A stretch of DNA of 24,621 nucleotides from an uncultured Rubrobacteraceae bacterium (GTDB lineage: Bacteria > Actinomycetota > Rubrobacteria > Rubrobacterales > Rubrobacteraceae): positions 1 to 24,621 of the forward strand of contig CADCVI010000192.1 in assembly GCA_902806105.1 (NCBI GenBank). Reading direction: 5' to 3'. Below are positions 22,282-24,621 of this stretch, piece by piece. Position 1 is the stretch's first letter. The number at the start of each line of letters is the position of its first letter. A program made the position numbers and the translations under genes. Below the pieces are notes generated by a model that did not search any database, was not told where the DNA came from, and saw only the letters and a program-made list of their open reading frames with translations.

Positions 22282-24438
22282 ATGGCTGTATCTGCTGTTT
22301 CTAGAAAGACGCCTCTAAGGCGAGTAAGAAATATCGGCATCATGGCTCACATCGATGCCGGGAAGACGACGACGACGGAGCGCATCCTGCTCTACACGGG
22401 CCTCACCCACAAGCTGGGCGAGGTCCACGACGGCAACGCCGTCATGGACTGGATGGCCCAGGAGCGCGAGCGCGGCATCACGATCACGTCCGCCGCGACG
22501 ACGGTCTTCTGGGGCGGCACCGACGCCGCCAAGAAGAACGGCAAGAATGCCGGTCGCCAGGAGGGCCTGCACACCCGCATCCCCGAGCAGCACCGCATCA
22601 ACATTATAGACACGCCCGGGCACGTGGACTTCACCGTAGAGGTGGAGCGCAGCCTTCGCGTGCTCGACGGTGCGATCGCGCTGTTCGACTCCGTCGCCGG
22701 TGTGGAGCCGCAGTCGGAGACGGTGTGGCGCCAGGCCGACAAGTACAACGTGCCGAGGATCGCGTTCGTCAACAAGATGGATAGGATCGGCGCGGACTTC
22801 TACAAGGCCGTCGGGACGATGGTGGACAGGCTCGGGGCCAACGCGGTGCCGGTGCAGCTGCCGATCGGGGCCGAGGGCGAGTTCCAGGGGATCGTGGATC
22901 TCGTGGAGATGAAGGCCGTCGTGTACCTCGACGACCTCGGGGCCGAGTGGCAGGAGACCGAGATCCCGGAGGACATGCAGGAGCTCGCGAACGAGTATCG
23001 CGAGGGGCTCATGGATGCCGTCTCCGACCAGGATGACGAGCTCATGGCTCTCTACCTGGAGGGTGACGAGATCGATCCGGATCAGATCCGCAGGGCTATC
23101 CGCAAGGCGACCCTGAACATCTCCATGACGCCGGTCTTTGTAGGTTCCGCGTTCAAGAACAAGGGCGTTCAGCCCCTGCTCGACGGCGTCGTCGACTACC
23201 TGCCGAGCCCGCTCGAGGTGCCGCCGATCCAGGGTATCGGCTCGGACGGCGAGACGATCACGCGCGAGGCCGACGAGAACGGCCCGCTCGCGGCGCTCTC
23301 GTTCAAGGTTCAGTCCGACCCGCACGTCGGGAAGCTGACGTACATGCGGGTGTACTCCGGTACGCTCAAGTCCGGCTCCTACGTCTACAACACGACGAAG
23401 GGGAAGCGCGAGCGGATCGGCAGGCTCCTGCAGCTTCACGCCAACAGCCGTGAGCAGCGCGACGAGGTCTACGCGGGCGAGCTCGTGGCGGCCATCGGCC
23501 TCTCCGACACCGGTACGGGCGACACGCTCGTGGCCGAGAACGCCGAGCGGATCGTGCTGGAGGAGATGATCTTCCCCGAGCCGGTCATCTCGCAGGCCAT
23601 CGAGCCGAAGACGAAGGCCGACCAGGAGAAGCTCTCGGTGGCGCTCCAGCGCCTCGCCGAGGAGGACCCGACGTTCCGCGTCCACGGCGACGAGGAGACG
23701 GGCCAGACGATCATCGACGGGATGGGCGAGCTCCACCTCGAGATCATCGTCGACAGGCTGCTCAGGGAGTTCCGGGTCGACGCCAACATCGGCAAGCCGC
23801 AGGTCGCCTACAGGGAGACCATTCGCAAGCGCGTCGAGAACGTCGAGGGGCGCTTCGTGCGGCAGACCGGTGGTCGCGGCCAGTACGGGCATGCGGTCAT
23901 CAACATCGACCACAACGACGAGGGCAACTACAACTTCGAGAACAAGATCGTCGGTGGTGTGATCCCGCGGGAGTACATCCCGAGCGTGGACAAGGGCATC
24001 CAGAGCGCTCTCGACGACGGCGTGATCGCCGGGTTCCCGGTGGTGGACGTCAAGTTCGAGCTCGTCGATGGTTCCTTCCACGACGTCGACTCCAACGAGA
24101 TGGCGTTCTTCATCGCGGGGAGCATGGCGGCGAAGGAGGCCATCAAGCGGGCCAACCCGGTCCTCTTGGAGCCGATCATGGACGTCGAGGTCGTCATGCC
24201 CGAGGAGTTCATGGGCGACGTCATGGGCGACCTGAGCGCGAGGCGCGGGCAGATCCAGGGTATGGACAGCCGCGGTTCCGGGCAGGTTATCCGGGCGATG
24301 GTCCCGCTCTCCGAGATGTTCGGGTACGCGACGACCGTGCGCTCCAAGACCCAGGGCCGCGCCACGTTCACCATGCAGTTTGACCACTACGCCGAGGTGC
24401 CGAAGAGCATCGCGGCCGAGCTAGCCGAAAAGAAGTAA
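22282..24438 (+). CDS. fusA: Elongation factor G with enlarged G-domain loop
   Basis: EF-G drives translocation and, with RRF, ribosome recycling. The 718-aa ORF starts at ATG 22282, 11 bases after rpsG. G1 is AHIDAGKT (residues 22-29), the switch I block is [12 protein letters not shown]3 DTPGH begins at D110 and G4 is NKMDR. Domains II to V follow, with [14 protein letters not shown] and [16 protein letters not shown] as domain III/IV landmarks. Between VFW and [11 protein letters not shown] there are 26 residues (78-103, Lys/Gly/Asn-rich), where E. coli has 9 and compact EF-Gs fewer. All catalytic motifs are intact, so it should be the main functional EF-G. The first dozen codons are A/T-richer than the body. 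Confidence 0.97.
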   Translation: MAVSAVSRKTPLRRVRNIGIMAHIDAGKTTTTERILLYTGLTHKLGEVHDGNAVMDWMAQERERGITITSAATTVFWGGTDAAKKNGKNAGRQEGLHTRIPEQHRINIIDTPGHVDFTVEVERSLRVLDGAIALFDSVAGVEPQSETVWRQADKYNVPRIAFVNKMDRIGADFYKAVGTMVDRLGANAVPVQLPIGAEGEFQGIVDLVEMKAVVYLDDLGAEWQETEIPEDMQELANEYREGLMDAVSDQDDELMALYLEGDEIDPDQIRRAIRKATLNISMTPVFVGSAFKNKGVQPLLDGVVDYLPSPLEVPPIQGIGSDGETITREADENGPLAALSFKVQSDPHVGKLTYMRVYSGTLKSGSYVYNTTKGKRERIGRLLQLHANSREQRDEVYAGELVAAIGLSDTGTGDTLVAENAERIVLEEMIFPEPVISQAIEPKTKADQEKLSVALQRLAEEDPTFRVHGDEETGQTIIDGMGELHLEIIVDRLLREFRVDANIGKPQVAYRETIRKRVENVEGRFVRQTGGRGQYGHAVINIDHNDEGNYNFENKIVGGVIPREYIPSVDKGIQSALDDGVIAGFPVVDVKFELVDGSFHDVDSNEMAFFIAGSMAAKEAIKRANPVLLEPIMDVEVVMPEEFMGDVMGDLSARRGQIQGMDSRGSGQVIRAMVPLSEMFGYATTVRSKTQGRATFTMQFDHYAEVPKSIAAELAEKK

Positions 24439-24450
24439 GGAGGAGCCAGA

Positions 24451-24621
24451 ATGGCAAAAGGTAAGTTCGAGAGGAACAAGCCGCACCTGAACGTGGGCAC
24501 CATCGGCCACGTCGACCACGGCAAGACCACGCTCACCGCGGCGATCACCAAGGTTTTGGCCAAGAGGGTGTCGGACGACCCGGCCAACAAGATCGTCGCT
24601 TTTGATCAGATCGACAACGCC
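24451..24621 (+). CDS. tuf: Elongation factor Tu, second copy, 3' truncated by window edge
   Basis: ATG 24451 follows AAGGAGGAG that overlaps the fusA stop. The 57 visible codons encode [15 protein letters not shown] and G1 GHVDHGKT, identical in protein to the first tuf at 8127. At DNA level 166 of 171 bases match. The first 119 are identical and the five differences, all synonymous, fall at gene positions 120-156. This is the usual str-operon tuf after fusA, so the genome carries two tuf genes about 16.3 kb apart in direct orientation. Confidence 0.97.
   Translation, partial: MAKGKFERNKPHLNVGTIGHVDHGKTTLTAAITKVLAKRVSDDPANKIVAFDQIDNA

Overview
The window is a high-GC bacterial chromosome segment in which every supported gene reads on the + strand. 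The order radA-disA-carD-ispD-ispF-gltX-cysS-rlmB-NYN RNase runs into a tRNA/tuf/rpmG/secE/nusG block, the L11-L1-L10-L12-rpoB-rpoC cluster, and then rpsL-rpsG-fusA-tuf. CarD next to disA, frequent TTG/GTG starts, strong G/C third-position bias and tuf directly ahead of rpmG suggest a deep-branching actinobacterium. Rubrobacter or a close relative is my best guess. This is recognition from memory and gene order, not a database match.

Region 1 (1-7479) is a tight housekeeping series. It begins with the 3' part of radA, followed by c-di-AMP synthase DisA, the RNAP-binding regulator CarD, the MEP-pathway enzymes IspD and IspF, two aminoacyl-tRNA synthetases (GltX, CysS), the 2'-O-methyltransferase RlmB and a NYN-domain RNase. 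Three junctions overlap stop and start (radA/disA, ispD/ispF, rlmB/NYN), so translation is probably coupled. Region 2 (7480-9626) holds tRNA-Thr(TGT), tRNA-Tyr(GTA), tRNA-Thr(GGT), a CAT-anticodon tRNA, tuf, rpmG (49 aa) and tRNA-Trp. It resembles the E. coli thrU-tyrU-glyT-thrT-tufB arrangement.

Region 3 (9661-20407) is secE-nusG, rplK-rplA, an L10-type autoregulatory leader with an attenuator-like hairpin, and rplJ-rplL. Tandem hairpins and two good promoter matches come next, then rpoB, a long hairpin, rpoC and a terminator-like hairpin. Region 4 (20408-24621) has one small unrecognised gene (20636-21028), a strong promoter and structured leader, then rpsL-rpsG-fusA and the start of a second tuf gene.

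The genes together make and regulate the transcription-translation core: RNA polymerase subunits, NusG, CarD, ribosomal proteins, elongation factors, tRNAs and tRNA-charging or modifying enzymes. Most of the window is ordinary. The points worth a second look are a DisA whose catalytic RHR motif reads RHI, a GluRS lacking the usual Cys-containing insert, an EF-G with an enlarged loop before switch II, an RpoB with substitutions in the rifampicin pocket, an L33 with a broken second CxxC, the small uncharacterised gene at the rpoC-rpsL junction, and several structured leaders. I found no CRISPR array, insertion sequence, prophage or defence system.
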